DNA of 40,152 nt from an uncultured Actinomyces sp. Its GTDB lineage: Bacteria > Actinomycetota > Actinomycetes > Actinomycetales > Actinomycetaceae. Under the pieces are notes generated by a model. The model was given only the letters and a program-made list of their open reading frames with translations. It was not told the origin of the DNA and searched no databases. Position 1 is the stretch's first letter, and each line of letters opens with the position of its first letter. Positions 17,342 through 26,401 of this stretch are shown here, in pieces. The translations under genes and the position numbers were made by a program. The stretch spans positions 1 through 40,152 of the forward strand of contig CAMPYB010000009.1 in NCBI GenBank assembly GCA_946998115.1. Direction: 5' to 3'.

Positions 17342-18985
17342 TTATAAAACTTTAACTTTATGCCCAGGCCACGAAGAAATCTTTTCAATAAGCATAATCT
17401 GATTTTTTTCATATTTTCCTGCACCAATTCTGTACCCAATATAATACATGAATAAACCATATGCTATTAAAACAATAACAAATAATATTAGACTGAATTT
17501 ATATAAATAATACATGTAAAAGAATATACCTATAGGTACTGAAAATAGCGCAGTTATAAAAGTAGCCACTAATTGAACTAAAATTATCGTACCAAAATTA
17601 GACACTCCTTTATTTTCAAATACAGTAGAATTAGGGACTTGTAAAGGATATAAAATTACAGTTCCAATAACATTTGACACGCTAGCTGATACAAAAAATA
17701 CAGACAAACACAAAACCAGTATTGACATTATCTTTGCATAAGATTCACCAGCATATAGCATTACAAAACAATTTAATAAAACTATTAACATCATTAACAA
17801 AAAATATGGCACAACTCTAGCTATACGATCAGTTCTACCTTTTACTCCACATAATATTTGCGTTGAAAAAGCTGTAGAATCATATGAAATATCAGCATGT
17901 AGCGAAAAGCCCATAGCAAATGCCACATATACAGATAATGCAAATATAATATTTGTGCCAAAATAATCAGTTTGTACACCAAAAATTGCGACAATCGGAA
18001 TAATAGCCATAATACTTATAGAAGCGGTATATCTTGGATCTTTTTTCCAGTATATGAATACCCTACTAAGCATTGTAGCAACCTGTTGTTTAAAACCAAT
18101 TTTTCGCATAAAAATATAATATTTAAGAAGAACATTTTTTTCATTTTTAGTATTTTTTACATTACTTTTAGCGTCAGATTTATCATTTTCATTTTTCATA
18201 AAATTAATAAATTTTCTGCAATATAAGTAATCGAGTAAAACAATAAAAATAATAGAAAGGAAAAATTGTGTTACTGCAATCGTAAAATGTGATTTATACA
18301 AAATTATAGGAAAAGATACATAAATACTAAAAGGAGTCCATTGTAAAATATTACTTATATTCTCAATTTGTACCATGGATATTTGCGTAACACCGCCAAA
18401 AACAAAAATATAAATATATGGAATAAAAATAATGAAAAATACTATCAATTGCTTAATACTTTTTTTATTTGAAGTTTTATCATTATTATTATTTACAAAG
18501 AAAAATGCTAATTTAGAAATATATTGGAAAGATAATAAATATAAAACAATACCTATAAGATATATAATAGACAATCCAATATTTTCATTTGCTAAAAGTA
18601 AAGTTGCACCTAAAAGTGAAAAAAACAAAAAAACCGTTATAAGATTACAACTATCAGCAATCAATATTTGTCTAGCAAATTTTTTAGAAGGCGGAATTAG
18701 CAATTTAAAAGCCAGAGGATCTAGTTTACAACCAGAATTAGGCTGAAGGACAGGAAATAACATCAATACTATAAACGCTAAAGATGTAGCAAATATATTA
18801 ATTATTTCAAAAAAATGTAAATCAAATTTTCCAGATAATATTGTAGAAATAACAAAAAAGTATAAAGCTGAAATAGCGCTGATAGCGTAAAGAACTGCCA
18901 CAACAAAACCTATCAACACAGATTTAGTAGCACGTAAAGAATTTTTGAATTGTAAACCTCTAAGTTTTACAAGTGTTACAACCAT
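17342..18985 (-). CDS. ABC transporter permease (export type)
   Basis: Polytopic membrane protein of 547 residues with about 12 predicted helices in two blocks separated by a charged, Asn/Lys-rich loop (about 265-290). Its start overlaps the end of the upstream ATPase gene by 10 bp, so the two are translationally coupled and make one transporter. Sequence similarity is to putative ABC exporter permeases of actinobacteria; the substrate cannot be told. The C-terminal tail GAGKYEKNQIMLIEKISSWPGHKVKVL is cytosolic. Confidence 0.82.
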   Translation of the reverse strand: MVVTLVKLRGLQFKNSLRATKSVLIGFVVAVLYAISAISALYFFVISTILSGKFDLHFFEIINIFATSLAFIVLMLFPVLQPNSGCKLDPLAFKLLIPPSKKFARQILIADSCNLITVFLFFSLLGATLLLANENIGLSIIYLIGIVLYLLSFQYISKLAFFFVNNNNDKTSNKKSIKQLIVFFIIFIPYIYIFVFGGVTQISMVQIENISNILQWTPFSIYVSFPIILYKSHFTIAVTQFFLSIIFIVLLDYLYCRKFINFMKNENDKSDAKSNVKNTKNEKNVLLKYYIFMRKIGFKQQVATMLSRVFIYWKKDPRYTASISIMAIIPIVAIFGVQTDYFGTNIIFALSVYVAFAMGFSLHADISYDSTAFSTQILCGVKGRTDRIARVVPYFLLMMLIVLLNCFVMLYAGESYAKIMSILVLCLSVFFVSASVSNVIGTVILYPLQVPNSTVFENKGVSNFGTIILVQLVATFITALFSVPIGIFFYMYYLYKFSLILFVIVLIAYGLFMYYIGYRIGAGKYEKNQIMLIEKISSWPGHKVKVL

Positions 18986-19839
18986 CCAAGCTCCTCAACT
19001 TCCACATTTGAACCTACAAGCTCAATAAATTTATCTTCTAAACTGCTACCACCAGCAACTTCTTCAACAGCACCAGCCACGACAATTTTACCTTTATTCA
19101 TCACTGCTACATGCGTACAAAGTTGCTCAACTAAAGCCATAACATGACTGGATAAAATAATAGTTCCACCATTATTTACATATTGATTTAACAACTTCTT
19201 TATTTTACTTACAGACACCGGATCAACTGCTTCAAAAGGCTCATCCAATATTAAAAGTTTAGGTGCATGTATCATAGCGCAAGCTAAAGTAATTTTCTTT
19301 GTCATACCTGCAGAATAATTACTAACTATTTTAGTGTCTTCCCTATCTAAATCTAGAATTTTCAACAACTCTTTAGCTCTAACAATGGTTTCTTCTTTAG
19401 ACATTCCGCGTAACAAACCATTATATGTTAGCAATTCTAACCCAGTTAGACGATCAAACAAACGCATTCCATCAGGCATCACACCTATGAAATTTGTAAC
19501 ATCACTATCTGCATCTATATCGATACCATTAATATAGATTTTTCCTGCACTTTTTGTTAACAATTTTGCAACCATTGATATAGTTGTCGTTTTACCAGCA
19601 CCATTAGGACCTACAAGTCCGTAAAAACTCCCTTTTGGAACAGCAAAAGAAATATGATTAACTGCGTATTGTGTGCCAAATTTTTTAGTTAAATCTTTGA
19701 TTACAAGTGCACTATTAGCAATAATTTCATCATTAATTTCAAAATTAAAATTTTTTATATCACTATTTTGTAGTTGTGCACGTTTATTTTCTAAATCATC
19801 ACTATTTATTTGTTCTTTAAATTTCCATACATCATCCAT
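18976..19839 (-). CDS. ABC transporter ATP-binding protein (export type)
   Basis: Nucleotide-binding subunit of 287 residues. A hydrophilic N-terminal extension of about 45 residues precedes the domain. Walker A GPNGAGKTT, signature NYSAGMTKK (family LSGGQ position), Walker B LLILDEPFE, D-loop and switch His in LSSHVM are all present, so it should hydrolyse ATP. Subfamily resembles CcmA/NatA-type export ATPases, fitting the two-gene exporter formed with the overlapping permease gene downstream. No Shine-Dalgarno is clear; TAGAAT lies six bases before the ATG, consistent with a leaderless transcript starting at the ATG. Confidence 0.93.
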   Translation of the reverse strand: MDDVWKFKEQINSDDLENKRAQLQNSDIKNFNFEINDEIIANSALVIKDLTKKFGTQYAVNHISFAVPKGSFYGLVGPNGAGKTTTISMVAKLLTKSAGKIYINGIDIDADSDVTNFIGVMPDGMRLFDRLTGLELLTYNGLLRGMSKEETIVRAKELLKILDLDREDTKIVSNYSAGMTKKITLACAMIHAPKLLILDEPFEAVDPVSVSKIKKLLNQYVNNGGTIILSSHVMALVEQLCTHVAVMNKGKIVVAGAVEEVAGGSSLEDKFIELVGSNVEVEELGWL

Positions 19840-19863
19840 TTAATAATTCTACCAGAATTTTGT

Positions 19864-19898
19864 TAAAAAAATAGAGCCTGTCAATCGACAAAGCTCCA
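19864..19898 (-). terminator. Rho-independent terminator of the HU gene
   Basis: On the minus strand GAGC-TT-TGTC, loop GATT, GACA-G-GCTC, followed by TATTTTTTT. It begins about 20 bases after the HU stop codon. Confidence 0.75.
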
Positions 19899-19914
19899 TT
19901 TTATAAAAAACAAA

Positions 19915-20193
19915 TTAACTATTTGCAACAGCTTTTTTCAATGTCAAACCAGCTGAAATTTTAACACCATAGCTAGCTGGAATTTGCATTTGCTCACCAG
20001 TACGAGGATTACGACCAACACGTGCTGCACGCTCAACACGCTCTGCAGTCATAATACCTGTCAAGCGAATAGTTTCACCCTTACATAAAGTTTCTGTCAA
20101 AACATCAGCAAACCCTGTCAAAGCCGCATCAGCTTGTGTCTTTGTAAGACCTGCTTTTTGTGCAATAGCTGCAACTAGTTCTGAGCGATTCAT
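19915..20193 (-). CDS. hup: HU family DNA-binding protein
   Basis: Histone-like dimeric protein that bends and compacts DNA. The 92 residues have the HU start NRSELVAAIAQKAGLTKTQADAAL and the flexible arm with RNPRTGEQMQIPA; the IHF/HU signature is a variant (TGIMTAERVERAAR) seen in some actinobacterial HU proteins rather than the usual GFGxF. There is no Lys/Ala-rich C-terminal tail like that of mycobacterial or streptomycete HupB/HupS. Codon usage is visibly more G+C-rich than in neighbours, as expected for an abundant protein. GAGAGGGAT precedes the ATG, a strong terminator follows, and a perfect palindrome lies upstream. Confidence 0.95.
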   Translation of the reverse strand: MNRSELVAAIAQKAGLTKTQADAALTGFADVLTETLCKGETIRLTGIMTAERVERAARVGRNPRTGEQMQIPASYGVKISAGLTLKKAVANS

Positions 20194-20251
20194 GTTATCC
20201 CTCTCTTGGTAATTTAATCTCTAAAATAGATTACTAAAATTTTTCCAATTA

Positions 20252-20265
20252 TCACAATATTGTGA
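20252..20265. promoter_or_regulatory. Perfect 14-bp palindrome upstream of HU
   Basis: TCACAATATTGTGA, 58 bp before the HU ATG. TTGTGA within it could be a -35 element (18 bp from TAATCT on the minus strand), so a bound repressor would cover the promoter. Binding protein unknown. Confidence 0.4.
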
Positions 20266-20329
20266 CCTATAATATGCCAAATTATTTCAATATTTTTATT
20301 AAACAATCATTTAACACCTATATTCTATA

Positions 20330-21196
20330 CTATTTTTTAGTTATAAGACGAATAATATTTAGCAAAATTCCATGTTTTGGAGCAAAAACCCAAGCTATCA
20401 AAAAACAAACAGTTGTAACTAAAACAATAGTAGCACCTGTTGGAACGTCTAAAGACCAAGATAAATATATTCCTATAAAAGCCGATAGTATTCCTATAAC
20501 TGGTGACATAAACATCATCACACTCATTTTATCTGTCAACAATCTGGAAGTTGCTGCAGGCGTTACTAGTAATGCTAGAACTAAAATATTACCTATAGTT
20601 TGTATAGAAATAACAACTGCAAAAGTAACCATAATATATAATATTAAATCTAGCATAAATACATTTATACCTAATATTTTCGCTGTTTCTCTATCTAAAT
20701 TAACAGCAGTAAATTCTTTATGCAAAATAAAACATACAAATAATATTACGATTCCTACAAAACTAGAAATATAAATATCTAAATTAGAAATACCAACTAT
20801 AGATCCGAATAAAAATTGTTGCAATGAGCCTGAATATCCTGGAACTAAAGAAATAACAAGCACACCTAAAGCAAAAGCTCCAGCAAAAAATACTCCGATT
20901 ACAGAATCTTCTTTAAGACGGCGATTTTGACTAAAAACTGCTACTAAAATTGCTGTTATAAGCCCAGCTAACGCGCCTCCTAATAATAATGATCCTTGAA
21001 AAAGAAAAGCAAATGCAATACCAGGAAAAACGCTATGCGAAACAGCATCACCTATAAAAGCCATTCCTCTAAGCACTACGTGATTTCCTACTACACCACA
21101 TACAATTGCAGCAATTATTGACGCTATCAATGCTTTAGGCAAAAATGACAATAATGGATTTGTAAGATCTTGCAAAAAATCAATAAATGAAATCAT
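20330..21196 (-). CDS. Metal ABC transporter permease, anchored-repeat type (ZnuB-like)
   Basis: Membrane subunit of a zinc/manganese-family importer, 288 residues with about eight or nine helices. Family motifs: ANHxVLRGMAFIGDAVSH-type region (here NHVVLRGMAFIGDAVSHSVFPG), LKEDSVIGVFFAGAFALGV, and LLVTPAATSRLLTDK. In actinobacteria this form (anch_rpt_perm) goes with surface proteins carrying the repeat found just upstream here. The ATG overlaps the end of the ATPase gene by four bases (ATGA), a coupled pair. It is the last gene of the operon. Confidence 0.92.
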   Translation of the reverse strand: MISFIDFLQDLTNPLLSFLPKALIASIIAAIVCGVVGNHVVLRGMAFIGDAVSHSVFPGIAFAFLFQGSLLLGGALAGLITAILVAVFSQNRRLKEDSVIGVFFAGAFALGVLVISLVPGYSGSLQQFLFGSIVGISNLDIYISSFVGIVILFVCFILHKEFTAVNLDRETAKILGINVFMLDLILYIMVTFAVVISIQTIGNILVLALLVTPAATSRLLTDKMSVMMFMSPVIGILSAFIGIYLSWSLDVPTGATIVLVTTVCFLIAWVFAPKHGILLNIIRLITKK

Positions 21197-22059
21197 TTCA
21201 CTCCTAAACTTCGCAACATTGGCGATGAAGCATCGACTTTAAAAGTATCTTGCCAAAGTTTTTTATCCATAATGTCGTTTTCATTAGAATCGGCAAGTAT
21301 CTTTGAATTTATAAGGCAGATTCTTGAACATGTAGCAAGTGCTCCATTTAAATCATGCGTCGTCATTATTACTGCTTTTTTTTCTTGAGATAGTTTTGTA
21401 AATAAATTAATCAACAAATCTTGAGTTGGCATATCTAAACCGTTAAAAGGCTCATCTAATATCAACACTTTAGGATTTATTGATAAAGCTCTTGCAACAA
21501 GTACTCGTTGCTTTTGCCCACCTGAAAGTTGACCTATAGGGCGTTTAGCAAATTTTTCCATTCCTACAAGTTTTAAAGCAAATAATGCTTGTTTATAATC
21601 GTGTAATCCAGGTCTTTTAAAATAGCCTAGCTTAGCAAATCTACCAGACACTACGACATCTTCCACACTTATAGGATAATCCCATTCAAACTCATGCCTT
21701 TGTGGAACGTAACCTATATCTATAGTGTTTTTTTTGGAAATTTTTGCTTTATTCACTTCTCCTTTAGAAATTTTAATAGCACCAAGTATTGCACGCAAAA
21801 GTGTAGTTTTGCCAGCACCATTAGGACCTATCAGACCTAGAAACTCTCCTTCTTTAAGTTCTAGATTAATATCATCTAATATAATTGTGTTTGAAAAGCG
21901 GACTTGTAAATTTTTTATTTTTAACAATGTTTTTTCATTCGCTGATTCATTACAGCAAATATTTTTTACATCAACCTCGAAATTTTTAGAAATTTTATTT
22001 AAACCGGTATTATTTTCACACGTTGATAGTTTATTATCAGCATTGTATATTTCAGTCAT
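21193..22059 (-). CDS. Metal ABC transporter ATP-binding protein, anchored-repeat type (ZnuC-like)
   Basis: ATPase of the importer, 288 residues. After an unusual N-terminal extension of about 45 hydrophilic residues comes a standard domain: Walker A GPNGAGKTTLLRA, the Q-loop VPQRHEFEWDYPISVEDVV typical of zinc/manganese importers, signature QLSGGQKQRVLVARAL, Walker B VLILDEPFNGLD and switch His in TTHDL. The ATG lies four bases after the previous gene's stop, with AGGAAAAT overlapping that stop as ribosome-binding site. The extension contains two adjacent Cys (NICCNES), of unknown use. Confidence 0.94.
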   Translation of the reverse strand: MTEIYNADNKLSTCENNTGLNKISKNFEVDVKNICCNESANEKTLLKIKNLQVRFSNTIILDDINLELKEGEFLGLIGPNGAGKTTLLRAILGAIKISKGEVNKAKISKKNTIDIGYVPQRHEFEWDYPISVEDVVVSGRFAKLGYFKRPGLHDYKQALFALKLVGMEKFAKRPIGQLSGGQKQRVLVARALSINPKVLILDEPFNGLDMPTQDLLINLFTKLSQEKKAVIMTTHDLNGALATCSRICLINSKILADSNENDIMDKKLWQDTFKVDASSPMLRSLGVK

Positions 22060-22063
22060 TATT

Positions 22064-23044
22064 TTATTTTCCTAAGCTTTCAAGATTCATATTTTCCATT
22101 TCTTTTAACGCATTTTTCTTATTCTTACGATTTTTCAAAGTAATTAGTATTAGGAATATCAAGCCTATTGCAACAACTGCAGCTCCAATAGCAACTATAG
22201 GCAATATTTCACTGATACTTTCATTTTGCATATTTTCGTCAGTATTGTTTTGACTATTTTGAGTATTTGCAGTTTCAATATTTTTCAATTCAGGTTTTGC
22301 TTTCATATTCAAAACTTGTTCTGCAGTAGTATTCTTTCCAACAGCAAATCTTAATGTTTCTAATACTTTTTTCACAGTACCATCATTCAATTGTAAACGT
22401 AACTCAACGTTGATAAGGTATGCTCCAGGTTTAGTAAATACCCAGTTAGCATGTGTATGCGTATTCAAATCCATCCATATATCTTGTCCTTGCTTTTTTA
22501 GAGAATCCCACAATATTGTCGGAGGCCCAAAAACACCAGATTCTAAAAACATTGTCACTTGTCCAGGACCTTGCACATTTAATAGTCTAAGAGTTGCACC
22601 TTTTGATACATTTTCAACTATTTCAGGACTTTGAGTATTCCATCCAACCCAAGCAACTGATTGTTTTTGCGTTTGAGGAGAAACATAAATTTTTCCATTA
22701 GTGTCTTCTTTTATGAAAGAAAATTCTTCTTTTGTAGGGCGATTCATCATTGAATTTTCGTCAAGTCTTAAAACTGTTTTATTAAAATTTCTCCACACTG
22801 ATGGAACATTAGAATCGTCTCGAAGTAATAATTGCAATTTACCATCTATAAGTCTAGGCCCAATATCTATATGGCCTTCACGAATTTCTTTAATATCTGA
22901 AACTACTTGTTCATTTGATTGCACATTTTGCTCAAGGTTAGGATCAGAAGGCGTAATATTTTCTTCAGCATTTACATTTGTTGTAAAAATTGCACTAAAT
23001 GCCATTACACAAATAATAACGGATATTTTACGTAATATTTTCAT
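22064..23044 (-). CDS. Surface-anchored repeat protein of metal ABC system (one choice-of-anchor M domain)
   Basis: Exported protein of 326 residues: signal peptide 1-26 (ending NVNA), one choice-of-anchor M / TIGR03769-type domain at about 55-240, an Asn/Gln-rich spacer, then a C-terminal membrane helix (LPIVAIGAAVVAIGLIFLIL) and a basic tail. The domain has the shared features VAWVGWNTQ and T195-H-T-H-A-N-W followed by VFTKPGAY. There is no LPxTG sorting signal, so it is held in the membrane by its C-terminal helix. The paired His suggest metal binding or handing metal to the transporter; that is inference. It lies 21 bp after the substrate-binding gene. Confidence 0.88.
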   Translation of the reverse strand: MKILRKISVIICVMAFSAIFTTNVNAEENITPSDPNLEQNVQSNEQVVSDIKEIREGHIDIGPRLIDGKLQLLLRDDSNVPSVWRNFNKTVLRLDENSMMNRPTKEEFSFIKEDTNGKIYVSPQTQKQSVAWVGWNTQSPEIVENVSKGATLRLLNVQGPGQVTMFLESGVFGPPTILWDSLKKQGQDIWMDLNTHTHANWVFTKPGAYLINVELRLQLNDGTVKKVLETLRFAVGKNTTAEQVLNMKAKPELKNIETANTQNSQNNTDENMQNESISEILPIVAIGAAVVAIGLIFLILITLKNRKNKKNALKEMENMNLESLGK

Positions 23045-23065
23045 TACAGTTCCTGTTCTTAAATT

Positions 23066-24640
23066 TTATCTCAAACATTTTTGTATGGAATTTATATTAG
23101 AATTCATCATAGTTATGTAATCTTTTATATTCCCCGTAAAAGTGTCTGACCATATTGGACATATTTTAATTTTTTGTTCATCTGCTATCTGCTTTAATAC
23201 TGATGATTTCACTATAATATTAGGTTCTAAAAAAACGGCTTTTACTTTCAAGTTGCTAATCGTTTCCGTCAATTTTTTACGTTCCGAAACTGAAGGTTGC
23301 GTAGATGGATTAGGTGTCACAAAGCCAGCTATTTTCATGCCATATGCTTTAGAGAAGTATCCGAAAGAATCATGTGTTGTAACAAGATAACGATTTTTTT
23401 CTGGAATAGTTTTTATTGAAGAAATTATTTTTTTGTTTAATTTGTCAAGCTTATTTTTATATTCATCTGCATTTTTTTTGTATTCTATAGTGTTTTTAGG
23501 GTCAAGTTGCGAAACTTGCTGAGCTATAACGTCTACATAATATTTTACATTTTCTACATTCAACCACATATGCGGATCTATCTGTCCATGCACATGTTTT
23601 CCAAGCACTGCTTGCGGTAGTAAATATATATTACTACCAGGATTTCCTAAAAATTTAAAATCTCTATTTCCTGGTATTTCAGTTAAAGCTTTATTAGGAA
23701 CATCCACCACTATTTGTTTAGGATCATAACTTTTGTCATTTTCTTGAACAATCTGATTTGATTTTTGAGTTTGTGAATTTTTTATTTCATCACCTTCGGG
23801 ACCTGTAGTTGTAAAAATAAATTTTTTATTTTTCATATCAACAGTTATATCAGCGTGATTTTTATCGACTATTATAGATTTTGGAAATCTAGCACGCGTG
23901 TTTATTCCAACAGCAAAAGTAAAAGTTTTTTCATCTATATAAGTGGTTTTATTATTTTTAGCATTTACATACTTAGCTTCAAAAGTTGCTTTATATACAC
24001 CAGGTTTTGTAAAAGCCCAAGACATATGTGTATGCGCATCTATTGGCAGTATTGCCTTATTTCTATCACTATAATTAGTTGAATCAAAATATATGTTTGG
24101 TTCGCCAAATGTTTCTGTCAAATACCCATAAAAAGATCCAGGGCCTTCTGCTTTTTTAAGCCTTATTTCTACTTGAGAAGATCGTGAAAATGTATCTTCT
24201 TTTTTATCTGCTTGTACTTTTAAACCAAGCCATATAGTGTCTAATGCTCTATCTTCAACAAGTTTTATAGTTTTTATACCTTTAGGAATTGCAGTTTCCG
24301 CTAATTGAATATTCTTTGCTTTAGACGATAAATTATTATCTATCATTTTTATAAGTGAATGCTCTTCTAAAGTCAAATAATTACTGAAAGCTATATTTGC
24401 ATAAGCAATGTCTCTCACTTGTCTGAATGTTGGTTCATAAGAATGAGGATCAGCCCCATTTGGCACCAGTTGTGAAACATTCGCTTTGTCTTTTACAACA
24501 TTGCGCACAAAATCTGCTATTAAAGGTGTAGTTGCAACAATATTCAACTTTTGTCTAACATTATTATTTTGGATTTGACTACAACCAGATAAAAGTAGCA
24601 TTGGCAATATAAGTATTAGTATATATTTTTTCATCCCCAT
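23066..24640 (-). CDS. Metal-binding lipoprotein split by an inserted repeat domain (ZnuA-like)
   Basis: Substrate-binding protein of the importer, 524 residues. The lipobox LLLSGC puts the lipid on Cys20. The ZnuA-type fold starts at about 30 (VATTPLIADFVRNVV, NGADPHSYEPTFRQV with the first metal His), then is interrupted from about 120 to 290 by a choice-of-anchor M domain with IDAHTHMSWAFTKPGVY, and resumes with HGQIDPHMWLNVENVKYY (second metal His), TTHDSFGYFSKAYGMK (third His) and a C-terminal helix set. This insertion is the hallmark of the anchored-repeat transporter (anch_rpt_subst). Zinc or manganese is the expected cargo; the sequence does not decide between them. Confidence 0.92.
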   Translation of the reverse strand: MGMKKYILILILPMLLLSGCSQIQNNNVRQKLNIVATTPLIADFVRNVVKDKANVSQLVPNGADPHSYEPTFRQVRDIAYANIAFSNYLTLEEHSLIKMIDNNLSSKAKNIQLAETAIPKGIKTIKLVEDRALDTIWLGLKVQADKKEDTFSRSSQVEIRLKKAEGPGSFYGYLTETFGEPNIYFDSTNYSDRNKAILPIDAHTHMSWAFTKPGVYKATFEAKYVNAKNNKTTYIDEKTFTFAVGINTRARFPKSIIVDKNHADITVDMKNKKFIFTTTGPEGDEIKNSQTQKSNQIVQENDKSYDPKQIVVDVPNKALTEIPGNRDFKFLGNPGSNIYLLPQAVLGKHVHGQIDPHMWLNVENVKYYVDVIAQQVSQLDPKNTIEYKKNADEYKNKLDKLNKKIISSIKTIPEKNRYLVTTHDSFGYFSKAYGMKIAGFVTPNPSTQPSVSERKKLTETISNLKVKAVFLEPNIIVKSSVLKQIADEQKIKICPIWSDTFTGNIKDYITMMNSNINSIQKCLR

Positions 24641-24661
24641 TTATTTGACTTTCACATCTAA

Positions 24662-26341
24662 TTATTTCATTTTTTTATAAGAATAAGTAATCACTGATAT
24701 TCCAGTTATCATTGCTAGAAGCCCAACTGTTGCCATAGCATAATACATAATGTTCGCATTTTTTTTCATTTGTATTTCTTGCTCTATTTCTTTATCTTTT
24801 AATTTTTTCAGTGCTTTATTTTTCTTATTTTTCTCATGTTTATTATTTTTAAATTTTCCAGTAGCTTTCTGTCCAGCAGATTGCGACATACTTGCTATTG
24901 TGCATTCATTGCCAAATTCATCTCTACCAGTGTTTTTTATCCAATTGACAGGCTGAGTAGCAACTGTTGTCTGCGTAATGTTTACTGCATATTGTCCAGG
25001 TGCTGAAAAAAACCAGTTAGGATGCGTATGCGTATTTGCAGGTACTGTCCAAGTCGACGCACCTCCAGCGCCTAATAATATATTTCCGAGCTTTCCAAAA
25101 CTCGATCCTTGAACTATAGCGATTCTACCAGGACCACTATATGTCATTGAAAAAGTTACTTGTCCAGTAGTGTTTTGCAAAAGATCATAATGTTGCGTAT
25201 TTACTCCCAACCATGGAACTGAAGGTTTTTGTGTCTGATCGATCATCCAGGCAGTTGCTCCACGTGCTCCTAATGTTTCCAGACCTGCAGGAAGCCCCAC
25301 TTTAGCAGCATCCGTTAAGGAAAATCTTTGACCTGACGCCAATTCCCAAGCCTGAGAATCATTTTTAATCACTGCAACATATTGGCCACCCGAAACTGTT
25401 GACCCTAAATCAAAATGTCCATGTGTATGTCCGCCACCTGATCCCACGGAAAAAAATATTGTATCAGTCGTGCTAATTGTGTCACCAGGATTAGCGTGTC
25501 TAGTCTCTTTAACTGGTCTACAAATTTTACCTTTTGCTATTTTTTGTTCCGGTTTTGTATTTATTTGAGCAACACAATATATTTTTCCATTTTTAGCTTG
25601 TTTCTTTTCATATCCTGCTTTGCATTTACCAGCTTTTCCAGGATCTTGTTGCATATTATTATTTTCTGAACTATTTTCCAGCACTTTTATAATATATGTT
25701 TTTTTCCCAGCAAAATGATTTACTCCGTTTTTCTCAACTTGTGCTGATAAAGTAAATTTATATATACCTGCTTTAGTGAAAGTCCACGATACATGTGTAT
25801 GCGTTGGAAAAGGCTGAATTATTTTTGCACCTTTTGTTATTTTAGTATTATTTGTATCCAAAACTGGTATCACTGGTTTATCGACTGTAGATTTATAGAT
25901 ATGTATATCACCATCACCTTGAACATTATCAAAAGTGAAAATAGTTTTTCCATATCCATGATGTTTTATATCTAAAGTATCCCATCCTGGCCAAAGCGCA
26001 TTTTTATCATTACCTGATTGAGGAAGATAATATCCTTTTGGTGTACCAGGAAATCCCTTAGGTATACTTGTATACGTTTTTGAACTTATTTCAACTACGG
26101 TATTATTAGGATCACGCACTACACTTTTTCCAGTTAAATCCTCTTTTAATAATAATTTTGGAACACCATCTTTAATGGCTACATAGAATAAATCTAGATG
26201 ATTGCTATTTTCAGTTGCTCTTAGGGTAATTTTTTGATCTGTTGCTTCTGCAAAATTAATTTCAAAAATTGATATCAATATTACAAATATTGCAACAAAT
26301 ACTTTATAGCATACTTTTCTTCTATAAATATTTTTATGCAA
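24662..26341 (-). CDS. Surface-anchored protein with two choice-of-anchor M domains (first gene of metal ABC operon)
   Basis: Exported protein of 559 residues with a signal peptide at 1-33 (KVFVAIFVILISIFEINFAEA), two repeat domains (about 45-225 and 275-480) and a C-terminal helix after a very Lys-rich stretch (about 490-530). The domains carry THTHVSWTFTKAGIY and THTHPNWFFSAPGQY; the second also has GGGHTHGHFDLG. A short Cys-containing linker (KCKAGYEKKQAKNGKIYC) may form a disulfide. The start is TTG at 26341, because no nearby ATG leaves the signal peptide intact; AGGG lies seven bases upstream. No LPxTG. Expected role: outermost metal-capture or docking protein for the importer. Confidence 0.85.
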   Translation of the reverse strand: MHKNIYRRKVCYKVFVAIFVILISIFEINFAEATDQKITLRATENSNHLDLFYVAIKDGVPKLLLKEDLTGKSVVRDPNNTVVEISSKTYTSIPKGFPGTPKGYYLPQSGNDKNALWPGWDTLDIKHHGYGKTIFTFDNVQGDGDIHIYKSTVDKPVIPVLDTNNTKITKGAKIIQPFPTHTHVSWTFTKAGIYKFTLSAQVEKNGVNHFAGKKTYIIKVLENSSENNNMQQDPGKAGKCKAGYEKKQAKNGKIYCVAQINTKPEQKIAKGKICRPVKETRHANPGDTISTTDTIFFSVGSGGGHTHGHFDLGSTVSGGQYVAVIKNDSQAWELASGQRFSLTDAAKVGLPAGLETLGARGATAWMIDQTQKPSVPWLGVNTQHYDLLQNTTGQVTFSMTYSGPGRIAIVQGSSFGKLGNILLGAGGASTWTVPANTHTHPNWFFSAPGQYAVNITQTTVATQPVNWIKNTGRDEFGNECTIASMSQSAGQKATGKFKNNKHEKNKKNKALKKLKDKEIEQEIQMKKNANIMYYAMATVGLLAMITGISVITYSYKKMK

Positions 26342-26364
26342 AATATAACCCTAACTCCCCTTAC

Positions 26365-26379
26365 TGAAATTCATTATCA
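26365..26379. promoter_or_regulatory. Zur-like palindrome, promoter-proximal box
   Basis: TGAAATTCATTATCA is an imperfect palindrome that matches 13 of 15 positions of the form TGAAAATCATTTTCA known for actinobacterial Zur. On the minus strand it contains GATAAT, the presumed -10 of the metal operon. Confidence 0.55.
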
Positions 26380-26401
26380 TTAAGATAATACTTATTGAGA
26401 A
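26373..26401 (-). promoter_or_regulatory. Candidate promoter of the metal ABC operon
   Basis: On the minus strand TTCTCA (26396-26401) and GATAAT (26373-26378) are 17 bp apart. The -35 is weak. Each element lies inside one of the two Zur-like boxes, which would block RNA polymerase when occupied. Confidence 0.45.
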
